From contig CAVTCF010000004.1 in assembly GCA_963733265.1 (NCBI GenBank), forward strand, positions 310,001 to 374,000: a stretch of DNA of 64,000 nucleotides, given 5' to 3'. Source of the DNA: PALSA-1006 sp963733265 (GTDB taxonomy: Bacteria > Pseudomonadota > Gammaproteobacteria > Burkholderiales > Gallionellaceae). The position numbers and the translations under genes are program-made. The notes under the pieces were generated by a model. It saw only the letters and a list, made by a program, of their open reading frames with translations, was not told where the DNA came from and ran no database searches. Below, piece by piece: positions 6,795 through 14,487 of this stretch; positions within the stretch are counted from its first letter, which is position 1, and each line of letters starts with the position of its first letter.

Positions 6795-8156
6795 TTAAGC
6801 GGGTTGTTCACTGGCGACGAGTTTCATACCCATTTTTTCAGCACGCAGTGCCAGTTGCCGCAGCACTCTTTCACGATAGCGTTCTTCGTAGTAGTCCTGT
6901 CCTTGATCGGTGTATTCCTCGCCCTTGGTGAGCATGGTGTAGATCAGGCGCGCCAGTTTGTGCGCGGCGGCAGTTACGGCTTTGGGCTTGTCCATGCGCC
7001 CGCACATTCTGCGGAAATACGCGCCGAGTGCTGATTGACTGCTACGCAATGCGGCAGCGGCCAATCTCAATGCTTGAGCCGCCCGGTTTGCCACACGCTT
7101 GGTTTTCCCGCTCATCACTTTGCCCCCGGTAATCTTGGTACCCGGACACAGTCCCAGCCAACTCGCGAAGTGCCCTGCCGTGGGGAAGCGAGACATGTCT
7201 GCTCCCGTCTCGGAGATTACCGCGAGCGCGGTGGTGACATCAATGCCGTCGATGCGCGTAAGATCAACTCCGCACATCCTGAACAACTGCGTGCGCAGAT
7301 CAAACTTCGGCGCATTGCGGGTGCGGCCACGCTTTTTTCCCTTTGCCGGTTCTCCGTCATGAGCTTGCAGGGTTTGCAATTGCGCCTCAATCTCTCTGTC
7401 GCACTCGGTTAACTGTGTGCCGATGAAATCGAACATATCCAGCGCCTGCTTGAGCGCAAACAGATGCTCGGCGCGCCAGTTGCCTTGCAGGCTTTTTGCG
7501 ATCTCATCAGCGGTGGCGCGAATGCGCGCATTCTTCATCGCGGCCAGCACTTGACCGTCGCGCTCGCCGGCGACTATGGCGCGCAGAATCTTCTGCCCCG
7601 TTTCGCCAACCACATCCGAGATGACGTTGGTGAGCTGGATATTCATCTGCGTGAGCGCCTTTTGCATGCGTTGCACATGTGTACCCTGATTTCTCAAAAG
7701 TATCCCGCGCTGACGCCACAGCGCGCGCAGTACGCACACTGCATCCGTCGGACGAAACGCGCCGCGAAGCAAGCCGTAGGTCATGAGCTGCTGCAGCCAT
7801 TGGCAGTCCAGTACGTCGGATTTGCGGCCCGAGACATTTTTGACATGGCGCGCGTTGACCAGAAACACTTTGAAGCCGCGCGACTCCAGAAGCTCGAACA
7901 AGGGTATCCAGTACACGCCCGTAGACTCCATCGCGACCGTGTCGACCCGGCAAGCGTCGAGCCAATCGGCCAAGGCGTTGAGGTCAACCGTAAAGCTTGG
8001 GAATTCCCGGACAGGTTCATCGTCCCTGTCTGGCGGTACAGATACATAATGGGAAGAGCTGCCGATATCGATTCCAGCCGCATTGGGGTGGGTGATCGTC
8101 AATGCTTCTCTGGATTTGCTGGCTTTGATACTGATTTTTTGCTTGCGTTGCACCAT
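6795..8156 (-). CDS. IS110-family transposase (DEDD recombinase)
   Basis: The 453-residue protein from ATG 8156 (GGAG six bases upstream) has the IS110 architecture. An N-terminal RuvC-like DEDD domain starts at AAGIDIGSSSHYVSV and includes AMESTGVYW and NARHVKNVSGRKSDVLD. A coiled-coil linker and a C-terminal Tnp20 domain follow, the latter including GIDVTTALAVISETG and FASWLGLCPG. IS110 elements recombine through a short circular intermediate guided by a bridge RNA encoded in their long non-coding end. The long non-coding side here is upstream of the gene (8157 to about 8424), as in the IS110 rather than the IS1111 group. The frame is intact. The element lies among integron cassette material. 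Confidence 0.93.
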   Translation of the reverse strand: MVQRKQKISIKASKSREALTITHPNAAGIDIGSSSHYVSVPPDRDDEPVREFPSFTVDLNALADWLDACRVDTVAMESTGVYWIPLFELLESRGFKVFLVNARHVKNVSGRKSDVLDCQWLQQLMTYGLLRGAFRPTDAVCVLRALWRQRGILLRNQGTHVQRMQKALTQMNIQLTNVISDVVGETGQKILRAIVAGERDGQVLAAMKNARIRATADEIAKSLQGNWRAEHLFALKQALDMFDFIGTQLTECDREIEAQLQTLQAHDGEPAKGKKRGRTRNAPKFDLRTQLFRMCGVDLTRIDGIDVTTALAVISETGADMSRFPTAGHFASWLGLCPGTKITGGKVMSGKTKRVANRAAQALRLAAAALRSSQSALGAYFRRMCGRMDKPKAVTAAAHKLARLIYTMLTKGEEYTDQGQDYYEERYRERVLRQLALRAEKMGMKLVASEQPA

Positions 8157-8424
8157 GATTATCTCCATCATTCGTTTTGGAATGTGGTGCTGCATCGGGT
8201 ACGTCGTCCAGCTCACTCTCTTAAACGGGATAAGGGCTCGGCGTCCCTATAACGCCAAGCCGATTCACCAATGTCGATGACGTCACCCATGACCACGCTA
8301 ACCTTCGGGCAATATGCACCATTGCTATTCCGGTCTTCCGCAGCACCGCATTCCACTATGCCACGTTCGGTGATCGGCGTGTTTCTTCGGCGCGATTTGC
8401 GGCACAGGGCCGATTACTGCGCTA
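8157..8424 (-). ncRNA. IS110 left end with candidate bridge RNA region
   Basis: About 270 bases upstream of the IS110 transposase carry no convincing gene. They contain a strong hairpin at 8235-8261, in which GGCTCGGCGT pairs with ACGCCAAGCC (one wobble) around a 7-base loop. Family knowledge places the bridge RNA in the non-coding end upstream of the transposase and on its strand. The exact RNA ends and the target- and donor-binding loops cannot be set without the empty site. Part of this stretch may belong to the flanking cassette rather than to the element. Confidence 0.35.
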
Positions 8425-8482
8425 ACCTAACATTCGAGAGGGACAGGCCAGAAGCGGCCTGCCCCTCAATTTAACGTTGGGC
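8425..8482 (+). other. Integron attC recombination site
   Basis: ACCTAAC (8425-8431) fits the RYYYAAC R'' core and GTTGGGC (8476-8482) fits the GTTRRRY R' core. Between them, the arm at 8436-8449 pairs with GGCCTGCCCCTC (8456-8467), leaving two unpaired adenines on one strand, the extrahelical bases that make attC recombination strand-selective. The 58-base length is in the normal range. A strong ribosome binding site and a small gene follow directly, as in a cassette array. Confidence 0.7.
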
Positions 8483-8505
8483 ATCACAATTTTCAAGGAG
8501 GTATC

Positions 8506-8763
8506 ATGACAAACAATACAGATAAAGACTCTGCGAAGAGCAATCAGCCGTCGCCTAGCGGAAGTTCACTCCTTGGCAGAGTAGCCGGCGCAATAGTGTT
8601 GCTCGCGGTCGTATGGTTAGTGTTCGGTGGCCGCATTTCTTACTCGGTAGCAGAGTGCTCTAAAGGCACAAGTCAGTGCATAACTGGAATTGCCGTTGCT
8701 CTCGGAATAGTTGACGTATATGACAAGAATGACCGCTGCACGGGCGTAGGATGCAATTTTTGA
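8506..8763 (+). CDS. Small single-pass membrane protein, probable gene cassette
   Basis: The 85-residue product has a hydrophilic N-terminus rich in Asn, Ser and Pro (1-20), one transmembrane helix at about residues 24-41 (VAGAIVLLAVVWLVFGG), and a C-terminal region with four cysteines (C51, C58, C78, C83) that could form two disulfides if it faces the periplasm. A near-perfect AAGGAGG ribosome site lies four bases before ATG 8506, and the gene starts 23 bases after the attC site. I recognise no family. Compact promoterless genes of this kind are typical integron cassettes. Confidence 0.7.
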   Translation: MTNNTDKDSAKSNQPSPSGSSLLGRVAGAIVLLAVVWLVFGGRISYSVAECSKGTSQCITGIAVALGIVDVYDKNDRCTGVGCNF

Positions 8764-8818
8764 CAAACTGGATATAACATCAACTTTTGTCTGATTTCTA
8801 TAGAACCAGAAAATCACC

Positions 8819-9205
8819 ATGCCATTGCAAAGAGATAACGATGTTGTTCGTGGGCTAGGATTTGTCGCGCTATACGCTGCTTACTTGGAAGAGCAGATCG
8901 ATAACCTCCTGTTCATGCTTCAGCCCATTGAGCAGTTCCCTGAGAGCGAGCAACGTTGGCAAACAAGTCGGAAGATCGAAAAGGCTAAACGATTGGTGCA
9001 AGGGCTTGTGTTCGAGTATCGCGACGCACTACTAGCCGATCTGGACGCGTCTAAGCAACTACTCGATTGGCGAAATGAGGTAATTCATGGCCGAATCTAT
9101 GCGAACTTTGATCGGCCAGATACTTTGAAATCAGGTCGCCCTAATACACCAGATCGGATCGTCAAACCCGACGAACTGTATGACTTGGCAATTGATACTT
9201 CGTGA
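8819..9205 (+). CDS. Hypothetical protein, probably 3' truncated
   Basis: The product is mostly helical: a start AAYLEEQIDNLLFML, a middle QTSRKIEKAKRLVQG, then DWRNEVIHGRIY and a proline-rich DRIVKPDELYDLA. The WRNEVIHGRI segment resembles HEPN-like or abortive-infection-type small proteins, but the assignment is weak. The frame ends abruptly at 9205 just as a helix begins. A second truncated gene on the other strand also ends at this point, so a recombination junction probably removed the C-terminus. Confidence 0.5.
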   Translation: MPLQRDNDVVRGLGFVALYAAYLEEQIDNLLFMLQPIEQFPESEQRWQTSRKIEKAKRLVQGLVFEYRDALLADLDASKQLLDWRNEVIHGRIYANFDRPDTLKSGRPNTPDRIVKPDELYDLAIDTS

Positions 9206-9583
9206 AATCTGGTATGAGTATTCGGGTACCACGATAATTCAATTGAATTGATATTTATCTTTCTTACAACTACGCGACAAACATACCCAACTGCATATGG
9301 ACTCTCCTCATTGTTTTCTAGCATTTTCACAAGAGCACTATCAAATTCGCCCATGTATATTTCACTCATGAGTACACAATCTTGATTGATTGGTATCTCA
9401 TTAAGGCTATATTTATCTATGTCGCCGTGTTCGAACAATGATACTTTCTCTGAATGCAATATTAATGAATGGCGTTTAGATTTATCGAACGGTAGCATTT
9501 CGACACAAAACCACTCAAAATTGCCTTCCCCAAAGCTGCCGTAGTCGATTGTCCCAAGTTGGCCGAACTAACTCATTCGCCAT
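9206..9583 (-). pseudogene. Broken hypothetical gene (frameshift near the start, truncated at the end)
   Basis: An uninterrupted frame runs from ATG 9498 leftward. The same frame stays coding-like upstream of that ATG (GQLGTIDYGSFGEGNFEWF) up to a stop near 9567, and an ATG at 9583 in another frame gives MANEL. One base change would join them, so the gene looks frameshifted. At its 3' end, protein-like sequence (SIELSWYPNTHTRF) stops at about 9206. Beyond that point the frame merely mirrors the opposite-strand gene. The family is not recognised. Confidence 0.45.
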
Positions 9584-9834
9584 TCTACACATTGAGTGTC
9601 TCAACCTGAAACAACTCCGGCCACTCATTTAAAATTCCGCTTTCGGCAGCAGGTAACCCCTAAGCGACACTCGATGCTCCGATTGGATTGCCGTGAAGCG
9701 GCCATTCACAAAGAGCATCAAACGAAACACTGGATATTGTATTTTCCTGACGACAATACCCCTGACGGGCAGCATTCGCCCCACCCACCACCCTTTATGT
9801 TATCAGCTAGTTCCCAACTTTTCACTGACGATCT
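9584..9834. other. Intergenic region at the distal end of the CRISPR array
   Basis: Relative to array transcription (leftward) this is downstream of the last repeat. I see no gene, promoter or clear terminator in it. Rightward open frames here run on into the repeats and are translations of the array. Confidence 0.5.
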
Positions 9835-10107
9835 CGGTTCATCCCCACGCGAGCGGGGAACACGGGGGAACCGACCAGGCTTTAAGTTGACGCGACGGTT
9901 CATCCCCACGCGAGCGGGGAACACATCCGTCGGCGCGGTGTCCCATTGTGTCGAATCGGTTCATCCCCACGCGAGCGGGGAACACAATTACAATACTTCC
10001 CCAAAGCTATATTTCTCCGGTTCATCCCCACGCGAGCGGGGAACACACCGCGCAGGGATTCGCGGGACGATTTCAAAGCGGTTCATCCCCACGCGAGCGG
10101 GGAACAC
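9835..10107 (-). CRISPR. Type I-E CRISPR array, 5 repeats and 4 spacers
   Basis: Five identical 29-base repeats lie at 9835-9863, 9896-9924, 9957-9985, 10018-10046 and 10079-10107, separated by four spacers of exactly 32 bases. The repeat core CCCCACGCGAGCGGGG is a stem-loop palindrome with one mismatch. Read on the minus strand the repeat starts GTGTTCCCCGC and ends GGGGATGAACCG, matching the type I-E repeat whose 3' end forms the 8-base crRNA 5' handle. The array is therefore transcribed leftward, in line with cas2, and 10079-10107 is the leader-proximal repeat. Perfect repeat identity down to the distal end suggests a young or recently shortened array. Confidence 0.97.
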
Positions 10108-10167
10108 ACTTCTTCCATCTCGCTGAATTTCTTCCAAAATTCAACGATTCAAAATTCTACCAAATTT
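10108..10167 (-). promoter_or_regulatory. CRISPR leader
   Basis: Sixty AT-rich bases lie between the cas2 stop and the first repeat. In type I-E systems this stretch holds the array promoter and the integration signals read by Cas1-Cas2 and IHF. It is short, and part of the promoter could lie inside cas2. Confidence 0.6.
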
Positions 10168-10464
10168 TTAGAGATCGTTCTGAGCTTGTTCGGGGAGGAA
10201 GGATACAAGTTTTGCTCCATCCAATTCCACCGGAATTCTCCGGTTATTTCCCAGTGTTACAAAATCAAAACCGGACTCAGAATTGGTACGCCACGCCATC
10301 ACGGCGTTGCCATTCTCGATACCTTCTTCCACTTGATGCCAAATGTAGTCGCGCACCTTGGTGGAATAGTTGCCGACATAAACACCCGCCCGAATTTCCA
10401 ATAGCCAGATGGCCATTCGTCCACGCAAACGGGGTGGTGAATTTTCAAGAACGATGACCAGCAT
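10168..10464 (-). CDS. cas2: CRISPR-associated endonuclease Cas2, type I-E
   Basis: The 98-residue protein is Cas2e. It starts MLVIVLENSPPRLRGRMAIW, the signature of the E-subtype, followed by VYVGNYSTKVRDYIW. Cas2 dimerises between two Cas1 dimers to capture and integrate 33-base prespacers; its own nuclease activity is not needed for this. The gene overlaps the end of cas1 by 20 bases, so the two are translationally coupled. It is the last cas gene before the leader and array. Confidence 0.96.
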   Translation of the reverse strand: MLVIVLENSPPRLRGRMAIWLLEIRAGVYVGNYSTKVRDYIWHQVEEGIENGNAVMAWRTNSESGFDFVTLGNNRRIPVELDGAKLVSFLPEQAQNDL

Positions 10465-11365
10465 CGCCTATACTTTCTGCATTGGGAATAGCGGGGAGCA
10501 CCGCTTCTTCTGGTGCAACCGGCGGCGCGATTTCGCCAGCCGACAATATTTCCTCTATCCCCGGTATTATACGTTCAAGCAACCGTGTTTCCCTGAATAC
10601 ATCACGGCACGCAATGCGTACTTGCTGCTCCGGGTTACGCGGACTGGTCGCGGCAATCTTGAACGCCACCGGCACCACCGTTTCAAATTTGTAAATATCC
10701 GCTACATCGTAAACGAAGGACAAGGGCTTGCCGGTGTGGATGAAGCCGACAGCAGGAGCATAACCCGCAGCCAATACCGCAGCTTCCGTCACACCATACA
10801 AACATGCCGTCGCGGATGAGAGACAGCGGTTGGGAAGGTCGCCCTTATCCCATTCGCTGGTATCGTAATTTCTCGCCGTCCACTCCACACCATATTTTTT
10901 GGCAAGCAGCTTGTATGTCTCGCGCACACGCGCCCCCTCAATGCCGCGTAACTGCTCCACACTGCGACGCTCTGGAGGCTCTTCTCCAAAACGTATTGCG
11001 TACATTTTGCGCACCACCTTAAGCCTCAACGTATCATCCAACGCAAGCTTGGCTTGATAAAGCAACCGATCCGCCCTCGCGCCGCCCGGTTGCCCAGAAG
11101 AATACAAACGCACCCCAGCTTCGCCCACCCACACCAGCAGTGTACCGACCCGCGCTGCCAGCGCCACAGCCGCATGGGAAGTACGCGTGCCAGGCTCTAG
11201 CATCAGGCAGACCACGCCGCCGACAGGAATATGCGTGCGGACACCGCTTTTATCCACCACGACAAACGCGCCATCCAGCACATCCAGATGGCCTTTTTCG
11301 ATAAACAGAATGGAGAGCCGCTCCTTGATAGCGATGGGTTTGAGCGGAGGAAGCAGGCCAGCCAT
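10445..11365 (-). CDS. cas1: CRISPR-associated integrase Cas1, type I-E
   Basis: The 306-residue Cas1e has all catalytic metal ligands: E143 in RGIEGARVR, H210 in VGFIHTG, and D220 and D223 in SFVYDVADIYK. These match the E. coli pattern with a shift of two residues. It forms the spacer-integration complex with Cas2. The last 30 or so residues form a Pro/Glu-rich tail that overlaps the cas2 start. Upstream, the gene is separated from cas6e by a DUF433/DUF5615 pair instead of following it directly. Confidence 0.97.
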   Translation of the reverse strand: MAGLLPPLKPIAIKERLSILFIEKGHLDVLDGAFVVVDKSGVRTHIPVGGVVCLMLEPGTRTSHAAVALAARVGTLLVWVGEAGVRLYSSGQPGGARADRLLYQAKLALDDTLRLKVVRKMYAIRFGEEPPERRSVEQLRGIEGARVRETYKLLAKKYGVEWTARNYDTSEWDKGDLPNRCLSSATACLYGVTEAAVLAAGYAPAVGFIHTGKPLSFVYDVADIYKFETVVPVAFKIAATSPRNPEQQVRIACRDVFRETRLLERIIPGIEEILSAGEIAPPVAPEEAVLPAIPNAESIGDAGHRS

Positions 11366-11395
11366 ATAATTGTGCTCAGAACAGCAATGTCATAT

Positions 11396-11764
11396 TTAGA
11401 CCCGATGCAACAATGGCCTGGTGCGCAATGTATCACCTGTGAAAACAGTAAACTTTCCCAGCAAACTTTCCTGATCAAGTAGAAGCTGCTCTAACCAAGC
11501 CGCAGGTTCATCTGGTCGGTATGACTTAACTCGCAAAAGAATCACCGCCGGTGGCGGAGCATAGTTGCGTGCAAACAATAACTCACCATAATCCCGGTCA
11601 AAGGTCACCAGCCAGCGCCCCTCTTCTCGTGCAAGCGCAAGCACAGTTGTGTCGTCAACTCCGGGATGAGATTCGGCAATGAACAATACGTCGTGGCCAG
11701 ACGCACGCAACACAGCAACCGAGGGCGCAGGAATATTTTCGTTAGCCAGCCAACGTACTTTCAT
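11396..11764 (-). CDS. DUF5615 PIN-like putative toxin
   Basis: The 122-residue protein starts MKVRWLANENIP and has ASGHDVLFIAE and LVTFDRDYGELLF, the pattern of the PIN-like DUF5615 family that is almost always paired with DUF433. Family PIN folds use clustered acidic residues as an RNase site. Asp residues in GVDDTTV and TFDRD are kept; the N-terminal site reads ANEN, where many relatives have ADEN. The start overlaps the antitoxin stop by four bases. It sits inside the cas operon between cas6e and cas1, in the same direction, so it may be co-transcribed with them. Toxicity is inferred from the family and not shown here. Confidence 0.8.
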   Translation of the reverse strand: MKVRWLANENIPAPSVAVLRASGHDVLFIAESHPGVDDTTVLALAREEGRWLVTFDRDYGELLFARNYAPPPAVILLRVKSYRPDEPAAWLEQLLLDQESLLGKFTVFTGDTLRTRPLLHRV

Positions 11765-12000
11765 GCAGTCGCCTTTGCCACAGCAACAAAACTTTCTTCC
11801 TTAAACAACTCTGAAGAAAAACTCAGCGCTGCCAGCACGTCCTCCCGGCTAATACGGGGGTAAGAGGTGAGCACATCTTCCATCGTCCACCCGTCCGCCA
11901 TGCGATCCAGAATCAGCTCCACTGAAATACGTGTGCCCTTGATAATTGGCTTGCCCACCAGCACCGCCGGATTCACTTCAATACGATCTTTCCAATTCAT
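11761..12000 (-). CDS. DUF433 antitoxin
   Basis: The 79-residue protein shows the full DUF433 pattern: RIEVNPAVLVGKPIIKGTRI at residues 6-25, VELILDRMADGWTMEDVL, and YPRISREDVLAALSF. The fold is a helix-turn-helix-like bundle that neutralises the partner toxin and often represses the operon. It starts about 45 bases after cas6e ends and overlaps the DUF5615 gene by four bases. It may have its own promoter in that gap, but no convincing boxes are visible. Confidence 0.85.
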   Translation of the reverse strand: MNWKDRIEVNPAVLVGKPIIKGTRISVELILDRMADGWTMEDVLTSYPRISREDVLAALSFSSELFKEESFVAVAKATA

Positions 12001-12045
12001 GTTTGCTCCTCACTTAATCAAAGATGCCAAGTTGCTAGTATCCAC

Positions 12046-12669
12046 TCAAATACGCTTAACCAGCAATAGGCCGCAGCCGAAACCCTTTGCCGGGCCGACC
12101 CCATTTACCAGCAGCTCAGTCATCCGAGTTGGATCAGTTACGCGCAACACGCCCTCAAAGGTAACGGTTGCCAGCTTGCCGCCCCGGTTGCCCTTGCGGA
12201 AATAGATAGGTGCGTGGGGCAAAATATTGACCGCTTCAATTTCGCTTGCAACAGCAAGTTTGCGGGCAATCCATTCGCGCTGGTCTTCTTCCTTGATTAA
12301 CGGTACACGGCATTTCTCAGATTTTTTACTCGGCTTGGCATCGCGTTGCGCATCGGTAATGGTCTTGACCGGGTTGGCGGTAAGAAGAAATGCCAGCCGC
12401 TGACCTGCAACAGGTTGGGGTTGAATTTCGCGCGTACCGACCAACTCCACACCAGTTGCGACTTCTGGCGCGCGCCGAGATTGCACCAGCAAACGCGCCG
12501 GGCGACCCGTCGGGTTTTCCTCGATAAGGAACAAAAACCCCTGACGCAATTCTTCGCCGTTGCTACGGGTTTCTTTTTCTTCACCGGGGAACAGCCTCCA
12601 AAGTTGGCGATGCAGGTCATAAGGGTTGCGGGCAAACGCCCACGGAATTTCGACGCGACTCAGGAACAT
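12046..12669 (-). CDS. casE: crRNA endonuclease Cas6e (CasE)
   Basis: The 207-residue RAMP protein starts MFLSRVEI and has YDLHRQLWRLFPG with the conserved catalytic histidine H20, a middle variable region with LLTANP, and the C-terminal glycine-rich loop GVGPAKGFGCGLLLV. It cuts pre-crRNA at the base of the repeat hairpin, leaving the 8-base 5' handle, and remains bound in Cascade. The start overlaps the cas5 stop by 10 bases. It is the last interference gene before the toxin-antitoxin insertion. Confidence 0.95.
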   Translation of the reverse strand: MFLSRVEIPWAFARNPYDLHRQLWRLFPGEEKETRSNGEELRQGFLFLIEENPTGRPARLLVQSRRAPEVATGVELVGTREIQPQPVAGQRLAFLLTANPVKTITDAQRDAKPSKKSEKCRVPLIKEEDQREWIARKLAVASEIEAVNILPHAPIYFRKGNRGGKLATVTFEGVLRVTDPTRMTELLVNGVGPAKGFGCGLLLVKRI

Positions 12670-13343
12670 GGTGCCTCCTTATGCACATATACCTGCCGAG
12701 TGCCAAACTGACGGTTGCGCCCACGCATGGGCACGTCACGAATGCGCAATGGCTGTGTGGATACCAGATCACCTTCGGCATAAATCAGACCGCCAACGGG
12801 CAACGCGCTTGCCAGTGCGGCCTTGGCATCGCTTGCTTCAATCGGCGCACCCTCAAGCAAAGGCCGAGTGATAGGGCAAGAACGCCGCCCCAGCACAGGC
12901 GTATAACATGGACGGCGTAGCGCTTCGGCAATCGCTTCCAGCGTGACAGGTGCAGCTGGTTTTACGCCAATCGCTACGGTAAAGACAGCATCAAATAAAT
13001 ACTCGCGCCAGCTTTGTATTGTTTCACCCTGCTTGGGCGGGCGGTTTGCACGTCGAGCCTCATACACCGTATGGTAATCAGGTAGTTTCACAGCGGCTTT
13101 CGGCATGGGCTTTTCAGCACCCAGACGCAACACCGCCCGATCCGCACGCACGGTAAATTCGACACTGGCGGCAAGCTGTTCCAGCCCCGCGTGGTCACCC
13201 CGATCTATGCCCAGGCAAGCCCCAAGCAAGCCCAACAAGCCACTACGTGTGGGGAACAGATTGGAGGGACGAAAATCCTCAAAGGTATGGATACCCCATG
13301 CTTGCATGGGGCCATCCAGCCTTAAGATGAGATAGCGAGGCAT
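12660..13343 (-). CDS. casD: Cascade subunit Cas5e (CasD)
   Basis: The start is set at ATG 13343 because GGAG lies six bases upstream and the product then begins MPRYLILRLDGPMQAWG, the family N-terminus. The 227-residue RAMP protein also has FPTRSGLLGLLGACLGI (glycine-rich binding loop) and the C-terminal RRYVHK-like FGTRQVYVHKEAP. It caps the crRNA 5' handle in Cascade and contacts Cse1. A longer open frame to 13475 only overlaps the end of cas7. Confidence 0.95.
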   Translation of the reverse strand: MPRYLILRLDGPMQAWGIHTFEDFRPSNLFPTRSGLLGLLGACLGIDRGDHAGLEQLAASVEFTVRADRAVLRLGAEKPMPKAAVKLPDYHTVYEARRANRPPKQGETIQSWREYLFDAVFTVAIGVKPAAPVTLEAIAEALRRPCYTPVLGRRSCPITRPLLEGAPIEASDAKAALASALPVGGLIYAEGDLVSTQPLRIRDVPMRGRNRQFGTRQVYVHKEAPCS

Positions 13344-13353
13344 GACAGGCTCC

Positions 13354-14487
13354 TTATGCTTTTCCACCGTTAGCAATCCAATCTTCCATCGCCTTAAGCG
13401 AATCCAGCGCGGGCTTATCGCCCAACTTGATGCCATCTTCCACTGCGAAGGCGCGCGCCTGTTCATCCAGTCCATAAGCGTGATGGATACGTGTCCAATA
13501 GTCAGACAGCGAATTGATGGACGGCTTGAGAAATCCCGCCTCTTTGTAATTGCGTTTCACTGGCTGCTCGAAGGCATTGGCAAGCGAAATGGGCTGATCG
13601 GAAAAACTGGTAATGGCAAAGTCCGCCAAATTGTGCGCGGCGAAGGATTGCTGCTTGGCCGAAGGCACAACAGTAGCGAGTAGATGGAATACATGCTGGG
13701 CAATGTCCAATGCGCGCTGGCGAGATTCGGTAGTTTCTGCTGCCTTGATGTTTTCAATCAGCCCCAAGTTCACCTGCAACTGTTTCAGGTTCAGGCTGGC
13801 GTAGCGATAGAATACGCCGGAGGAAAATTGCTGGGTATCCAAATGTCCCGCCCCTGTCTCGCCTGCGTCTATCGTCAAGTCATCCACGGCGGTGAACCAG
13901 TCTACGTCTTGCGGTTCGACAGCATGGGTAGTGATGGCATGTGCAACGGCGAGTGCCCCATCCACGGGTAAATTGCTCATCAATCCGCTCGTTGCCATGC
14001 GCCCGGATAAAGCAATATCAACGGCCTTGCCCATTGCTTCGCGGAATGGACGTGCTTCTTTTTCGATCTGCTTTTCCAGTTTTTTGATGTCTTGTTCATC
14101 GGCGCGGATCAGTTCGCAGAAGTGTGCCACTTCATCCACCGACCAAGGTGCCACAGCATCGTCTGCAACTCCTTCCGCAATACCTTCTTTGCCGGAAATG
14201 AATTCCAGCGCACGGGCTATCAACTCGGCATCAAAACGATCCTTGAGTAATTCTGTGAAACGTGCTTTGAGTTTGCCCAAGTCGCGGGTGCGTACAGAAG
14301 GCTCGCCCAAGGTTGCATGATGATAGTCGCTCATGCGCATGGCGCGTTTCAGCGACTGGCTGGAAACTCGCACCCGGTTGACCCCGCCGAACACAGCGGT
14401 TTTCTGCATGTTCATGTCATCGCGGTTCAAGCATGACGGGCTGTGGGAAATCAATACGTGGAAGTTGATGAAATTCTTGGCGGTCAT
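13354..14487 (-). CDS. casC: Cascade backbone subunit Cas7e (CasC/Cse4)
   Basis: The 377-residue protein begins FINFHVLISHSPSCLNRDD and has KTAVFGGVNRVRVSSQSLKRA, the RAMP backbone hallmark of type I-E Cas7. Later blocks include TSGLMSNLPVDGALAVAHA and HLDTQQFSSGVFYRYASL. Six copies line the crRNA in Cascade. The start overlaps the cse2 stop (ATGA) and the end lies 10 bases before cas5, so the genes are tightly coupled. Confidence 0.96.
   Translation of the reverse strand: MTAKNFINFHVLISHSPSCLNRDDMNMQKTAVFGGVNRVRVSSQSLKRAMRMSDYHHATLGEPSVRTRDLGKLKARFTELLKDRFDAELIARALEFISGKEGIAEGVADDAVAPWSVDEVAHFCELIRADEQDIKKLEKQIEKEARPFREAMGKAVDIALSGRMATSGLMSNLPVDGALAVAHAITTHAVEPQDVDWFTAVDDLTIDAGETGAGHLDTQQFSSGVFYRYASLNLKQLQVNLGLIENIKAAETTESRQRALDIAQHVFHLLATVVPSAKQQSFAAHNLADFAITSFSDQPISLANAFEQPVKRNYKEAGFLKPSINSLSDYWTRIHHAYGLDEQARAFAVEDGIKLGDKPALDSLKAMEDWIANGGKA

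Noticed and set aside
7464..8252. A 262-residue rightward frame
   Set aside because: It is the mirror of the IS110 transposase, with no family pattern or ribosome site.
4882..8500. A DGR template repeat or reverse transcriptase near the variable region
   Set aside because: I looked for an AAC-rich near-copy of 5770-5883 and for a reverse-transcriptase reading frame here and found neither.
9525..9537. A 13-base match (CTTCCCCAAAGCT) between spacer 3 (9996-10008) and the nearby broken gene
   Set aside because: It does not include the seed end of the crRNA and covers less than half of the spacer, so it is most likely chance rather than self-targeting.
9596..10457. Several rightward open frames with repeated SSPRERGT, VHPHASGEH and RFIPTRAGNT segments
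   Set aside because: They are translations of the CRISPR repeats in three frames and run into cas2 on the opposite strand.
13354..13475. A longer start for cas5 at 13475
   Set aside because: It overlaps cas7 by more than 100 bases and adds a non-family leader. ATG 13343 has a ribosome site and the proper N-terminus.
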